A stretch of DNA of 45,203 bases from Terriglobales bacterium (GCA_030038475.1 JASHOU010000210.1:1-45203), one strand, 5' to 3'; numbered from the stretch's first letter, positions 1 through 8,683 are shown. Translations and numbers: made by a program. Notes: generated by a model from the letters alone, not told the origin.

Positions 1-75
1 CCTGGCCTGCTATAAGTGCGCGCTGGCGGTAATTATCCCATGAGAACAAGGTATACTGAAAAGGCCGTGACGGGG

Positions 76-588
76 TTAAGATAGGGGATTTTTGTTCCTG
101 AGGCGGCTCCCAAGAGTACTGAGCCGATCCACGATTTCTTTTATAGCTGCGTAGTCTTGAGGATCGTGGTCAATCATGATGTTGAGCGGCTGATCTGTAA
201 TGCCTTTTTCTCCCAGTCGATGTATGAAGTCTTGAATCTGCGGCAGATGTCGGCGGCGAAAAGTGTGAACCAGTTTTAACTTGTGAGTCCGCCAGGCTTG
301 GAGCCTTTCGTTCCACTCTTTCTCGGGGATTTGATATTTAATTTTAGGTTCCTCGCCGATCTTGTCGAGCAGCCTTTGCACTCGATCCCGCAGACGGAAT
401 GCTATCTGGGAATCGCTTCGTGTTTGTAAATACTGCCACAGACACAAATATGCTCCGCTGAAAAAACAGACGGCTGCCAGTATCCACAAGATAGTCGGAT
501 GGGAGGCGAGAATGGCGGTCACAAAACCGAAGGCTGCGCCTATAAGCATCAAGCCAATCCCGAAGCGATTTTCGTAAAGAATATCCAT
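76..588 (-). CDS. Small two-TM membrane protein, unknown function
   Basis: I do not recognise the family. The start at 588 is chosen because GGAGGT lies 7 nt upstream (596-601); the longer reading from 678 has no such site and would run into the end of the neighbouring insertion sequence. The 170-aa product has two hydrophobic segments (about residues 10-28 and 33-53) joined by a short turn, then a charged, mostly helical cytoplasmic-type tail rich in Arg, Lys and Glu. The pattern suggests an inner-membrane hairpin with a soluble C-terminal domain. It is transcribed away from the insertion sequence, whose arrival may have changed its promoter. Function is unknown. Confidence 0.6.
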   Translation of the reverse strand: MDILYENRFGIGLMLIGAAFGFVTAILASHPTILWILAAVCFFSGAYLCLWQYLQTRSDSQIAFRLRDRVQRLLDKIGEEPKIKYQIPEKEWNERLQAWRTHKLKLVHTFRRRHLPQIQDFIHRLGEKGITDQPLNIMIDHDPQDYAAIKEIVDRLSTLGSRLRNKNPLS

Positions 589-656
589 CGCGCACACCTC
601 CGCACTTGACTGCGAAGAATGGGCTGCGCGATACTTTCGACTGAAAGCATTCGCAG

Positions 657-1721
657 CCTTTGTCAACTCGCTCTGCATCCTCGGCCAAGAAGACTCAGAG
701 CGACGAAATCGTATTTACAAAACCTCAGTTTTCGGCGCTTCTGGCGCGGGCTTGCGAGACGCCATCTCACTCACCCGCGCCAAAATCGAAGAGAAAACCA
801 AATTCCCGGAATCGCGGCGGTTATACCGGAACGAGTACTCGTCAAGGTACGACTGCAAATACTTCGCGCTGACCGAGTGGTAGACGCCGCCGATTCCGCG
901 TTTCACTAAACTCCAAAATCCCTCAATCGTATTGGTGTGAACGTCGCCCGCAACGTAGACCTCTTGCGAGTGATTGATGCGCTTGTGCTGGTAGTCCATG
1001 CCTTTGAGTTGCGGGATCGCGGTGTATTGCGCGGCTTCGTCGGTGAAGACGGTCGTTTCGGGGAGCACGTATTGTCTGACCAGCATTCCGGCGCTGAGCA
1101 TCGTGAACTCGTTCCCGACCCGCGCCACGATCCGGCCCTTGCGCTCGACAATGCCATGAACCATCGTTTTCGTCTGGAAGCTGTCGCCGCGCAGCATCCG
1201 GCCCGATTCGTTCTTGCGCCGTCCGCCGTGATACATCTCGTCCATCTCGACACCCGATCCGCCCGCGCCGCCTAGCTGAATCTCTTCCGCCATGAGTTTG
1301 CGAATCTGCCGGAACATACGCCATGCCGTCTTGTAGGTCACCCCAGTTTCGCGCTGAATCTGCTTCGCCGAAATACCGCACCGGGTACTCCCCATGAGAT
1401 ACATGGCGTGAAACCAGATGCGAAGCGGCGTGCTCGATTTCTCGAAGATCGTTCCGGCGAGCGGGTAGATGTGATTGCCGCACGTTTCGCAGGCATAGGC
1501 CGTGCGCCCGCGCACGCGGTAGTGCTTACGTGACTTTAGGCACTTCACGCAGTCGGTTATCCCTTGCGGGAAGCGTTGTTCTTTGATTTGCTCAAGGCAG
1601 GCATCGTCGGTCGGGAAATCCTGATCGAACTGCTGGAACGTATATCTCAATTCTTTGGGTATCGTCTGGCGTCGGTTCATAGCCAAAACAGTTTGCCAGA
1701 TGTTCTCCTTGTTGTCAAGGG
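657..1721. mobile_element. IS1595-type insertion sequence, probable extent
   Basis: The element is defined by its transposase (715-1680). Candidate imperfect terminal inverted repeats are CCTTTGTCAAC at 657-667 and GTTGTCAAGGG at 1711-1721; read inward they agree at 9 of 11 positions, with weaker agreement further in. No 8-bp target duplication is seen: 649-656 reads attcgcag and 1722-1729 reads atatttac. Either the true ends differ slightly or a flank was rearranged after insertion. The right flank is mid-gene in a TPR glycosyltransferase whose 5' part is not found on the left flank, which favours rearrangement. Confidence 0.5.
715..1680 (-). CDS. IS1595 family (ISXO2-like) transposase
   Basis: The protein is a full-length DDE-type transposase of 321 aa from the ATG at 1680; a TTG two codons upstream is less likely. 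Visible parts in order are an N-terminal zinc ribbon (Cys44, Cys47, Cys64, Cys67), a helix-turn-helix-like segment (about 100-130) and the RNase-H-fold catalytic core. In the core, Asp147 lies in EMDEMYHGG, Asp214 in VFTDEAAQY, and the third site in HTNTIEGFWSLVKRG offers both Asn250 and Glu253. The C-terminal part (YHSVS..YLDEYSFRYNRR) is typical of ISXO2-like transposases. No frameshift is seen, so it may be active. Confidence 0.93.
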   Translation of the reverse strand: MNRRQTIPKELRYTFQQFDQDFPTDDACLEQIKEQRFPQGITDCVKCLKSRKHYRVRGRTAYACETCGNHIYPLAGTIFEKSSTPLRIWFHAMYLMGSTRCGISAKQIQRETGVTYKTAWRMFRQIRKLMAEEIQLGGAGGSGVEMDEMYHGGRRKNESGRMLRGDSFQTKTMVHGIVERKGRIVARVGNEFTMLSAGMLVRQYVLPETTVFTDEAAQYTAIPQLKGMDYQHKRINHSQEVYVAGDVHTNTIEGFWSLVKRGIGGVYHSVSAKYLQSYLDEYSFRYNRRDSGNLVFSSILARVSEMASRKPAPEAPKTEVL

Positions 1722-1722
1722 A

Positions 1723-2931
1723 TATTTACCCGCGCTGGCTCTGCAACCGGAGTTAGCCAAAGCCCACCAGGGGATGGGCAATGTCCTCCAAACTCAGCAC
1801 GACGACCAACTCGAGGAAGCGGTGGCGTGTTATGAACGCGCACTTGCGATCAAACCGAACTATGCCGAAGCCCACTACAACCTTGGCTGTGCGCTCCGCG
1901 CCCTGGGCAGAACGGATGAAGCGCTGGCGCATTACAGAATGGCGCTGGCCTTCAAACCCGACTACATCGCAGCCGGACTGCGCGAGTCTTTGACCCAACT
2001 GCTGAAAGGAGATTTCCGCGCCGGATGGCGCAACTACGAAAGACGCTGGCGCTCGAAAGATCATGGCACGCCGATGCGCTCCTATCCGCAAGCACTCTGG
2101 ACCGGTGAGAAGCTGGCCTCTGGGCGTCTTCTCATTTGGCGCGAACAGGGGATCGGCGACGAAATCATGTTCGCAGGCCTTGTTCCTGATGTGTTGCGCA
2201 CCGGCAACCGCTGCATTCTGGAATGCGACGCGCGGCTCAGGCCGCTCTTTGTCCGTTCATTTCCCAGCGTCGAGGTGGTCTCCAGTGACGATGCTCGCGA
2301 AAATGATGCACAGGAGAATAACGATCCGCAGACTGGCATGGCAGCCCACCTGCCGAGCGGCAGTTTACCGCGTCTATTCCGCCGCACGGCGGCGTCTTTC
2401 GCCGCCACCACGTCGCCTTACCTCAAGCCCGCGCGGTCTGCGGTCGATCGCTTTCGCGCCCGCTACGCAACGGTAGAGAGCCAACGCCTGGTCGGGCTGG
2501 CCTGGTATACCAGCAACCACAAGACCGGTCGCCACCGCTCGATTGACCTGTCGTCATTCGCCCCGCTATTCGCGCGGGCCGGCATCCGATGGATCAGCCT
2601 GCAATACGGCAGTCACGACGCTCTGCACAGGCAGGCCGTAGCCGCCGGCGCGCCCCTTCTTATCGATCGTTCTGTCGATCAGCTTGCCAACATCGATCTG
2701 TTCGCGGCACAGCTCACGGCCATGGATCTGGTGATCACCATCGACAATTCCACCGCGCATCTGGCCGGGGCGCTCGGCATCCCAGCATGGGTACTGCTGC
2801 CCTTCGCCTCCGATTGGCGCTGGCTCGAGGCTCGCGAGGATTGCCCCTGGTACCCCACGCTGCGCCTTTTCCGCCAGACCAGGCGCGGCGAGTGGCGATC
2901 GGTAGTGGAAAGAGTTGCAAGCACTCTGTGA
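1723..2931 (+). pseudogene. TPR glycosyltransferase, 5' end lost at the IS
   Basis: The reading frame is open from inside the insertion sequence, but recognisable protein starts right at its edge. It contains two TPR units (EEAVACYERALAIKPNYAEA and the following DEALAHYRMALAFKPDYIAA), the linker GDFRAGWRNYERRW, and a C-terminal GT9/heptosyltransferase-like domain ending in DLVITIDNSTAHLAGALG and the WVLLPFASDWRWL region. Family members carry many more N-terminal TPRs, so the 5' portion is missing. Translation could still begin at an internal ATG (1774) or from the insertion sequence, giving a truncated enzyme. The intact gene would have been a cytoplasmic or membrane-associated sugar transferase. 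No further disruption is seen downstream. Confidence 0.75.
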
Positions 2932-3024
2932 AGATCGATCCTCAATCCTCTGCAACCAGCACGCCGAAACACAAAAAAGACGCGACGAGCAGCCGCGCCG
3001 TGGCTTCTGAGTGGTTGGGTTTTT

Positions 3025-3056
3025 ACTGAGAACTGAGAACGAGAAACTGACAACTG
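3025..3056. repeat. Degenerate AACTGA-type simple repeat
   Basis: A 32-bp intergenic stretch made of repeated ACTGAGA / AACTGA / CAACTG words lies just past the stop of the small zinc-ribbon gene. Function is unknown. Confidence 0.5.
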
Positions 3057-3059
3057 CCC

Positions 3060-3239
3060 CTACAGCTTCTCAAAAAACTCGCACGCCGAGCATGAAATAT
3101 AGATTCCGCCGGGTACGCCGCGCTCGCGGTCCTTCATGCGCTTCACGATGCGCGTCTCCTTACTGCACTTGGGACATGCGGTCGATTTCGTCGTGTCCAT
3201 GACCTTTTTTCGGTCGGCCGTCTTTGCAATCTTTGCCAT
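3060..3239 (-). CDS. 59-aa zinc-ribbon protein
   Basis: This is a short gene. ATG at 3239 is preceded by AGGAGA with a 6-nt gap, a strong ribosome binding site. The product starts MAKIAKTADRKKVMD and has two CxxC knuckles: CPKC (Cys22, Cys25) and CSAC (Cys50, Cys53), separated by a basic stretch with KRMKDRERGVPGG. This is the layout of a treble-clef or rubredoxin-like zinc ribbon. The size and basic charge suggest a nucleic-acid or protein adaptor, but no function can be assigned. The stop codon of a possible upstream short frame (3240-3410) abuts its start. Confidence 0.65.
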   Translation of the reverse strand: MAKIAKTADRKKVMDTTKSTACPKCSKETRIVKRMKDRERGVPGGIYISCSACEFFEKL

Positions 3240-3410
3240 TTACTTTCTCCTGACAGGAATGTGCCGCCAGCCTGAGAGCCGCGGTTCTACCTGGTAATTG
3301 GGGAGTATCGTCTTTGCTGTACCTGAATGGTTCGATACCTGAATGCCGGCATTTTCGAGATCGTCCCGGCAGGATCGACACGCACAGAAGCGGTGCACCG
3401 TACTCGCCAC
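3240..3410 (-). CDS. Possible 56-aa Cys-containing small protein
   Basis: An open frame from GTG at 3410 ends in TAA directly adjacent to the ATG of the zinc-ribbon gene (TAAATG), an arrangement compatible with translational coupling. The product contains FCACRSC near the N terminus (three Cys). There is no convincing Shine-Dalgarno before the GTG and I recognise no homologue, so it may be a chance frame; the coupling to the next start is the main argument for it. Confidence 0.22.
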   Translation of the reverse strand: MASTVHRFCACRSCRDDLENAGIQVSNHSGTAKTILPNYQVEPRLSGWRHIPVRRK

Positions 3411-3493
3411 TAGAATCTTACACGAATCCCAAGGAGCGCGGCTCTTCGTCCCGCATAAGCGTGGCGCGCCAAGACGAATGCCGTTCAACGAAA

Positions 3494-4051
3494 TTAGCGC
3501 GCGCGCACCCGCCACGGCACCATGCGGTTGAGCATCCCGTCTCGCACAATCAGCGTGTGAAACAGAATGGCTGAAAAATGCGCGATGAAAGTCAGGAACA
3601 GCAGATAGGCAAGAAACGTGTGAGCCTTCCGCAAAAACGCATACAGCATCACGCTGTGCGGAAGGATGGGAAAAAGATGCAGCGATCCGAACATGACAAT
3701 CGGATATCGCGCAGCGGATAACATTGCCCAGCCGACGAGCGGCTGCACAAACAGCAGCGTATACAACAGAACTTCTGAAGCGTGCGCAGCCAGTCGCTCC
3801 TGCGGCGACATGGTGGCAGGAAACGGCGGCAAAGTGCTCCGGAGCCGGTTCACGAACCGGATCACCACCAGAATCAGGATCAGAATCCCCAACGGGCGAT
3901 GGATGGATACAAGGCTGTGATAGCCGCCCAACGACGCGACCATCGCAACGCCGATGCCGAGGATAGTCAATACAGCCGCGGCCATCAGCCAGTGCAGGAA
4001 TCGCATGGACGCATTGAATTGCTGCCGGTCAGTCGTTGTGCTGGCGCTCAT
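3494..4051 (-). CDS. Cytochrome b561 family membrane protein
   Basis: The 185-aa product has four hydrophobic segments (about 21-39, 52-67, 92-112 and 142-166) carrying well-placed histidines (His20, His51, His144, His158), the expected ligands of two b-type haems. The start at 4051 is chosen because its ATG overlaps the TGA of the upstream peroxidase gene (ATGA, 4048-4051), so the two are translationally coupled; the longer frame merely reads through the upstream gene. By family knowledge it would pass electrons across the inner membrane from quinol to the periplasm, and the pairing suggests it feeds the adjacent haem peroxidase. That electron path is inferred. Confidence 0.88.
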   Translation of the reverse strand: MSASTTTDRQQFNASMRFLHWLMAAAVLTILGIGVAMVASLGGYHSLVSIHRPLGILILILVVIRFVNRLRSTLPPFPATMSPQERLAAHASEVLLYTLLFVQPLVGWAMLSAARYPIVMFGSLHLFPILPHSVMLYAFLRKAHTFLAYLLFLTFIAHFSAILFHTLIVRDGMLNRMVPWRVRAR

Positions 4052-5205
4052 TTTCGCACCTCTGCAGGGGTGATTTCGCTCGGTTCTTTCGTTTCCCCTG
4101 CGCGTCGCGTAAACGATTGCGAGTAAACCGCCGACCGCGCGCTCAGCAAGGGATCGTTGGACGGCGCCATGCCGGCCGGCAAAACCAGCGGATCGAAATT
4201 GATGTCGCGCGCAGGACTGGTTTTCTCGCTTTCCACAGAATCGAGCGTTAGCGTTCCCACGTCCACCTGCTCCCGCCCTTCTGGCCACGGGATCGTAGCA
4301 TCGTCAGTCGGATCACCGGGCTGTGCGACCGTCATGATCAAGCGCCATTGCAACGGGTGCTGCCGGATGCTCGCGATCAGCCCATCGAAGAGGAAATTCT
4401 TGTTGAGATTCTTGTCGACGCTCGCCCCGCTCCCGGCCTCATACGGCTGCACGGGCGCGAGCGCCCAGCGCACGTAGATGGATGCGCCGTCGGCGTTGAC
4501 GAATCGGAACGCATTCAGACCGTAGTAGGCGCTGTTGTCGAAACCGGACGACGGCGCACCGCTTTTGATGATTCCGATCGCCCGCGCGGTCTCAGGGTGG
4601 CTGGCGATAAACGCCACGCCTTTCGCCGGATCGGGTTGATGCGTATTGGGGTCGGGTTGCGATGCCACCAGGTTGTCATAAAAGGCCTGCGGATCCTTGA
4701 ACGGGAATACCGGAAGATTGATCATTGCGGTCCGCCACTCCTCGCCATCGGGCAGAGAAAACTGAAGCCCCAAGCCGCGGACGTTGCCCAGTTCGTCGCT
4801 GGCGTGGGGATCGCCGCCGCCCAGAGAAAAGCGGCCGATCACTGGCACGCGGCCGCTCTGGAACACGACAGCCTTCGAAAGGCGCACCCCCTGCCCATTG
4901 CTATCGAAAAATCCTCGAACGCCTACGCCTTTCGCGTGATTACGACGGAAACCCGAGTGGATGCCGTTCACCCGCTCAAACTCATCGACGAACCGCACAG
5001 GCGTCAGTTTCCGCGGGCTGAACCACCCGCCCAGATAAAGAAACGCTCCCACAACAGCTAGAAGCAGAACGCCAATACCCGCCAATCGGGCGAGCACGTT
5101 CCCTGCGGTAAGCGGCGCTGGATGCTTTTCCATCGGTCCGGTTTCGCCCAACGGCTCTACGCTGCTGTGTATAGTTTTTGCGTCCCGGTTGGCTAACGGA
5201 GCCAT
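4048..5205 (-). CDS. Membrane-anchored catalase-related peroxidase (SrpA-like)
   Basis: The 385-aa product has an N-terminal membrane anchor (about residues 39-59) followed by a small catalase-fold domain. The distal His90 lies in RRNHAKGVGVRGFF, the core VIGRFSLGGGDPHASDE is typical of the family, and a C-terminal RSAVY (Arg357, Tyr361) matches the proximal haem tyrosine motif. It lacks the extra domains of classical catalases and fits the 'catalase family peroxidase' group that uses an organic or protein reductant. GGAGG stands just before the ATG. The anchor places the haem domain outside the membrane, and the coupled cytochrome b561 is the obvious electron donor. Confidence 0.88.
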   Translation of the reverse strand: MAPLANRDAKTIHSSVEPLGETGPMEKHPAPLTAGNVLARLAGIGVLLLAVVGAFLYLGGWFSPRKLTPVRFVDEFERVNGIHSGFRRNHAKGVGVRGFFDSNGQGVRLSKAVVFQSGRVPVIGRFSLGGGDPHASDELGNVRGLGLQFSLPDGEEWRTAMINLPVFPFKDPQAFYDNLVASQPDPNTHQPDPAKGVAFIASHPETARAIGIIKSGAPSSGFDNSAYYGLNAFRFVNADGASIYVRWALAPVQPYEAGSGASVDKNLNKNFLFDGLIASIRQHPLQWRLIMTVAQPGDPTDDATIPWPEGREQVDVGTLTLDSVESEKTSPARDINFDPLVLPAGMAPSNDPLLSARSAVYSQSFTRRAGETKEPSEITPAEVRK

Positions 5206-5480
5206 CGCGTCCTCCTTCCCTTTGGTCCGGAGATAACACTATCGATGCAAGAGCAAGAAAAACGGACGCCCTTTTTGTGTGCCGCGTCGTAATCGGCTGG
5301 CACCATCCCTTCGATCCCATAGTTTCCGCTTTTTTCGAAATGCAGCGCTACGGAGCACTCACCGCGGCCTTGACGTTCGCCTTGTGACTCTTGCTGCCAT
5401 AAGTGCCAGTGATGGTGATTGAGCCCCAATGGTCTTTCGTGCCGCTAAGTCGCGATCTTCTGATTCAAATCCTTATGTCC
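5206..5480. other. Intergenic, amidase to peroxidase
   Basis: This is the 5' region of the peroxidase/b561 pair and the 3' flank of the amidase, both on the minus strand. Apart from the GGAGG ribosome binding site of the peroxidase gene, I find no gene, hairpin with T-run, or clear promoter. Confidence 0.5.
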
Positions 5481-6899
5481 CTACTCCAACGCTGGAGGCG
5501 CTTGCCACGGTCCACGCTCTTTTTCAAGCTTTGCCGCGATGGCGAGCACCACTTCTTCTTCCCACGGACGACCGACGATCTGCACGCCAATCGGCAATCC
5601 CTCGTCTGAGTGGCCAAGGGGAACAACCGCGGCGGGAAATCCCAGAAGATTAAACCACTCGCAATAACTCCACGCATCGAGATACTTCACCGTCTTGCCC
5701 TCGATCCGCCACTCGCGTTCGCCGTGATGAAAAGCGGGAATCGAGGCGGTTGGGCAAATCAGCACCGGATACTCACGCATCTGCACCAGAAATCTCTCGC
5801 GCACCGCATCGCGCCCCAGCCACGCGGCCAGCAGCGACTCGCCCGTGTGCGCAGGCGCGGCAGATGTCCATCCCCGGAACTCGCGTAAAATCGGACTCAG
5901 CTCGGATTCATGTCCGCGCAACATCGGTCCGAGAATCATCCCACCCGCAATCCCAAAAAATTCCCACCACAATCGCCGCGCTTCTTCGAGCTCATCGGGC
6001 AAGCAGTGCTCAACCCTTAAACCGGCGCCTGTTAACAGCCGCTGTGCGCGATCCACTGCTGCCCGCGTCTCTCGCGTGACCGGCGTTCGACCATCGTCCT
6101 TGAAGAATCCGATCCGAACATTGCTGATCTCCTTTTCATCAAGCTCGCGCACTGCAACCGGCGCCGCGCACGGATCGCCATCATCCGAACCCGCCATCGC
6201 TTCGTACAGTGTTCGCACATCTTCTATAGTGCGTGCCATCGGCCCAACCACCCCGAGCAGCGCGAAAGGCCCACCGCCTTTCGGAAAGTGGCCGGTCGAG
6301 GGAATGCGTCCGGGCGTCAGCTTCAATCCGCAGATGCCGCAAAAATGCGCCGGAACCCGAATCGAACCGCCGCCGTCGCTGCCCACTCCGCCGGCCGAAA
6401 GTCCCGCGGCGATGGCCGCGGCTTCTCCACCACTCGATCCGCCCGCCGTGCGGGTCAGATCCCAGGGATTATTAGTGCGTCCATAAAGAAGGTTGTCGGT
6501 TTCCCACGCCATCAGAAATTCGGGCGCATTGGTGACGCCAAGAATCACGGCTCCCGCCGCCCGCAGACGCGCCACCAGCGGAGCGTCAGTTTGCGCGACA
6601 TATCCAGCACGCAGGCGCGAACCGGTTTCGCAGCGATGCCCGGCCACATCGATCGAAGACTTGATGGAAAGCGGCACGCCATGCAGCGGCCCAAGTCTGT
6701 CGCCCCGCAATACCGCCTGCTCTGCGTGGCGCGCCTGCGCAAGCACAGCTTCCGGTTGATAGTCGACAAACGCGTTCAGTTTGGGATTGAGCCGCTCGAT
6801 GCGATCAAGGTGGGCGCGTGCAACCTCCACCGGCGAAACCGCTTTGCTGCGGATTAGCGCCGCGATTCCCTGCGCAGAAGGGAGTGGGTTTGACTTCAT
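5481..6899 (-). CDS. Amidase (amidase-signature family)
   Basis: The enzyme hydrolyses a C-N amide bond. All three catalytic residues of the Ser-cisSer-Lys triad are present in the family spacing: Lys80 in VPLSIKSS, cis-Ser155 in GGSSGGEAAA and nucleophile Ser179 in SDGGGSIRVPA (gaps of 75 and 24, as in fatty acid amide hydrolase). The start at ATG 6899 gives 472 aa; the frame is open to a TTG at 6920. No signal peptide is present, so it is cytoplasmic. The C-terminal PAAVVPLG...GLPIGVQIVGRPWEEE block is also typical. The substrate cannot be told from sequence; it is not obviously GatA because no gatB/gatC neighbours are present. Confidence 0.93.
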   Translation of the reverse strand: MKSNPLPSAQGIAALIRSKAVSPVEVARAHLDRIERLNPKLNAFVDYQPEAVLAQARHAEQAVLRGDRLGPLHGVPLSIKSSIDVAGHRCETGSRLRAGYVAQTDAPLVARLRAAGAVILGVTNAPEFLMAWETDNLLYGRTNNPWDLTRTAGGSSGGEAAAIAAGLSAGGVGSDGGGSIRVPAHFCGICGLKLTPGRIPSTGHFPKGGGPFALLGVVGPMARTIEDVRTLYEAMAGSDDGDPCAAPVAVRELDEKEISNVRIGFFKDDGRTPVTRETRAAVDRAQRLLTGAGLRVEHCLPDELEEARRLWWEFFGIAGGMILGPMLRGHESELSPILREFRGWTSAAPAHTGESLLAAWLGRDAVRERFLVQMREYPVLICPTASIPAFHHGEREWRIEGKTVKYLDAWSYCEWFNLLGFPAAVVPLGHSDEGLPIGVQIVGRPWEEEVVLAIAAKLEKERGPWQAPPALE

Positions 6900-6932
6900 G
6901 AATCGAACTTTGAGCAACAAAATTCAGGATAT

Positions 6933-6993
6933 CAGCGAAGAAGCTTCCGCACCCTTCGTCAGACTTCGTAGTCCAAGACACGCAGGCGGACCG
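6933..6993. repeat. Intergenic repeat, copy A
   Basis: A 61-bp segment between amidase and metallo-hydrolase genes that begins CAGCGAAGAAGC and ends CACGCAGGCGGACCG. It matches copy B (8689-8755) in the same orientation along its length, apart from a 6-bp gap and scattered substitutions. Confidence 0.65.
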
Positions 6994-7098
6994 TATCAGC
7001 GTAAAAAGCGTAAACGTCTCGTAACGGGAGTTGTCGAAAGCGTAGTAGTTCCTACCTTTATCCAGATTGTTTCTCTGTTTGTGGTTTTGCAGGGCTCT

Positions 7099-8055
7099 CT
7101 AATGCCGGGCCTCGCCGCTTGCCGGAGATAACCTCGGCATTTGGGCAAAAGCGCGCATGTCGTGCGCAGGTACGATAATCAGCTCGGGCAGGCGTTCTTT
7201 GAGCGCAATTAGCCTTAGCATGTTTTGACGGTTGCCTTCCGCATCCTCATCGGCGCCACTTCTGCGAACCAACCAGGAGCGCTCCTCGCGCTGCGTGATT
7301 CCTTCCAGTTGATATACCAGATCGCCAACAAACGCGTAACGCGTTCCGCCGGACAGCGTGACAAAGATAATCACGCTGCCGGGCGTGTGGCCGGAAGCGG
7401 GCACCACTACGACCGAGCCATCGCCATAGACGTCATGGCTGGCGGGAAATCCGAGGTACGGGCCTGCTTCAAACGCATACTCCTCATAGCGAATACCCGT
7501 GAAGAGTTTGCAAATATCCATGCGGCCGCTTTTCCTGATGAACTCGCGCTCCGGCGGTGTTACCCACACTGGAACGCCTGGAAAGTCGGGCAGGCCGCTG
7601 ACGTGGTCCCAATGCGAATGCGTCAGAAGAATCGCATGTAGCGACGTCGGATCGTAGCCCGCAGCCTTTAGCTGGTCCGCGGCGGGCTGCCACAAACTAT
7701 AGAATGTGATGGTACGGAAGAGGAGAGGTAAAGTTCGGAACTGCTCATCAATGTGCCGGCCAAACCCGGTATCGATGAGCAGGTCGCCCTTCGGGTGCTT
7801 CACCAACGTGCCGGCCATCGAAAATTCGCGCCGCTCGAAGAACGAGCCCCCGCGATAGCCAAAGGCTGCGTTTCGATGGTTCACCCCGGTCACCACCGCG
7901 AAGACGGCCAACTCCTGCGGCGGATTGGCTGTGGGCAGCGGCCCCGCGTAAGGTCGCGGCATCCTTAAAGGTGACGCCAAGAAAGTTCGCACGAACAGTG
8001 CGAGCGGTACAAGAACCGCCGCCACAACCGCGACAAGGATGCTCTTGCTTTTCAT
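7099..8055 (-). CDS. Exported metallo-beta-lactamase-fold hydrolase
   Basis: The 318-aa product begins with an N-terminal signal peptide or anchor (about residues 5-27). The metal-binding motif is complete: HSHWDH (His146, His148, Asp150, His151), then His223 in SGHTPGS, Asp245 in FVGD and a distal VPAHD. The layout, with an N-terminal lid region and a G-H-x-P-G motif, resembles AttM/AiiA-type lactonases and other MBL-fold hydrolases, so lactone or ester hydrolysis outside the cytoplasm is plausible but the substrate is not readable from sequence. It stands in a minus-strand run with the amidase; 178 bp containing repeat copy A separates them. Confidence 0.88.
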   Translation of the reverse strand: MKSKSILVAVVAAVLVPLALFVRTFLASPLRMPRPYAGPLPTANPPQELAVFAVVTGVNHRNAAFGYRGGSFFERREFSMAGTLVKHPKGDLLIDTGFGRHIDEQFRTLPLLFRTITFYSLWQPAADQLKAAGYDPTSLHAILLTHSHWDHVSGLPDFPGVPVWVTPPEREFIRKSGRMDICKLFTGIRYEEYAFEAGPYLGFPASHDVYGDGSVVVVPASGHTPGSVIIFVTLSGGTRYAFVGDLVYQLEGITQREERSWLVRRSGADEDAEGNRQNMLRLIALKERLPELIIVPAHDMRAFAQMPRLSPASGEARH

Positions 8056-8128
8056 TGGTTAGTCCCGCCATGGTCTTACATGCGTGAACGATTGATGCCG
8101 CAAGAGTGATCGTCCGCCATCTTTGGCT

Positions 8129-8635
8129 TCAGAATGCGTGCAGCGGGTTCGAATGCATGATCTTTATAAGTTCCTCTGCGCCTTCCAAGTCGGGATTGAT
8201 CATCCGTGGAGGTTCCGCGAATACATACTTTGCGTTTCGGTCAAGCTCTCCCGGACCAATCGAGGCTGCACTCACAAAAAAATTTCCCTCCTGCAGGGAC
8301 TTCCATTGCCTGTGAGTGAAGATCATGATGGAAATGTCTTCGTATTGGTCAGACTCACTCGACCGGGGATTGACAATTCTGATTGCAGGGCCGCGCTCAA
8401 CTGTTTCCTCGCCACGGTCAGTGTCGGCCTCGCCGCTCCACGTTTCCTCGACAGTCCTGCAATTTTTCCATGTGGCAGGCAGCGAGAACATGAAACCATA
8501 CTTTGAGTTCTTATATACGAATGACTTCGACTTATTATGCGCAGGCGCTGAGGCTTCCTGTCGCGTCTGAGAAAAGCATTGAGAGGGAATCAGCTCAACC
8601 ATTCCAAAAAGACAAATTGCTGCGAAGATTCTCAT
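8129..8635 (-). CDS. Secreted hypothetical protein
   Basis: Family not recognised. The start at ATG 8635 is preferred because it gives a clean signal peptide (MRIFAAICLFGMVELIPS...) and because the alternative TTG at 8683 coincides with the -35 box of a promoter-like sequence. The mature part contains FVYKNSKYGFMFSLPATWKN, a pattern seen in small exported beta-sandwich proteins of the PsbP/DUF1795-like kind, followed by an acidic region. About 168 aa. It probably acts in the periplasm; no catalytic motif is visible. Confidence 0.7.
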   Translation of the reverse strand: MRIFAAICLFGMVELIPSQCFSQTRQEASAPAHNKSKSFVYKNSKYGFMFSLPATWKNCRTVEETWSGEADTDRGEETVERGPAIRIVNPRSSESDQYEDISIMIFTHRQWKSLQEGNFFVSAASIGPGELDRNAKYVFAEPPRMINPDLEGAEELIKIMHSNPLHAF

Positions 8636-8653
8636 GACGGCGTGAACAGCGAC

Positions 8654-8683
8654 ATTACACCAGTGGAGATTGTAGAGCGTCAA
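8654..8683 (-). promoter_or_regulatory. Sigma70-like promoter for the secreted hypothetical
   Basis: On the minus strand TTGACG (8678-8683) and TGTAAT (8654-8659) are separated by 18 nt, close to sigma70 consensus. Transcription would begin near 8646, about ten bases before the ATG at 8635, giving a very short leader. This is consistent with the absence of a Shine-Dalgarno there. Confidence 0.4.

Noticed and set aside
1564-1722. N-terminal 53 codons of the open frame leading into the glycosyltransferase
   Set aside because: They are antisense to the transposase start and show no similarity to TPR proteins.
712-1729. TATTTAC at 712-718 and 1723-1729 as target duplication of the IS
   Set aside because: The left copy overlaps the transposase stop codon, which would leave no left end for the element.
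5348-5455. Short minus-strand frame GSITITGTYGSKSHKANVKAAV resembling the end of an Ig-like repeat protein
   Set aside because: Only about 30 codons are open, with an in-frame stop directly upstream and no start; possible gene relic but not supportable.
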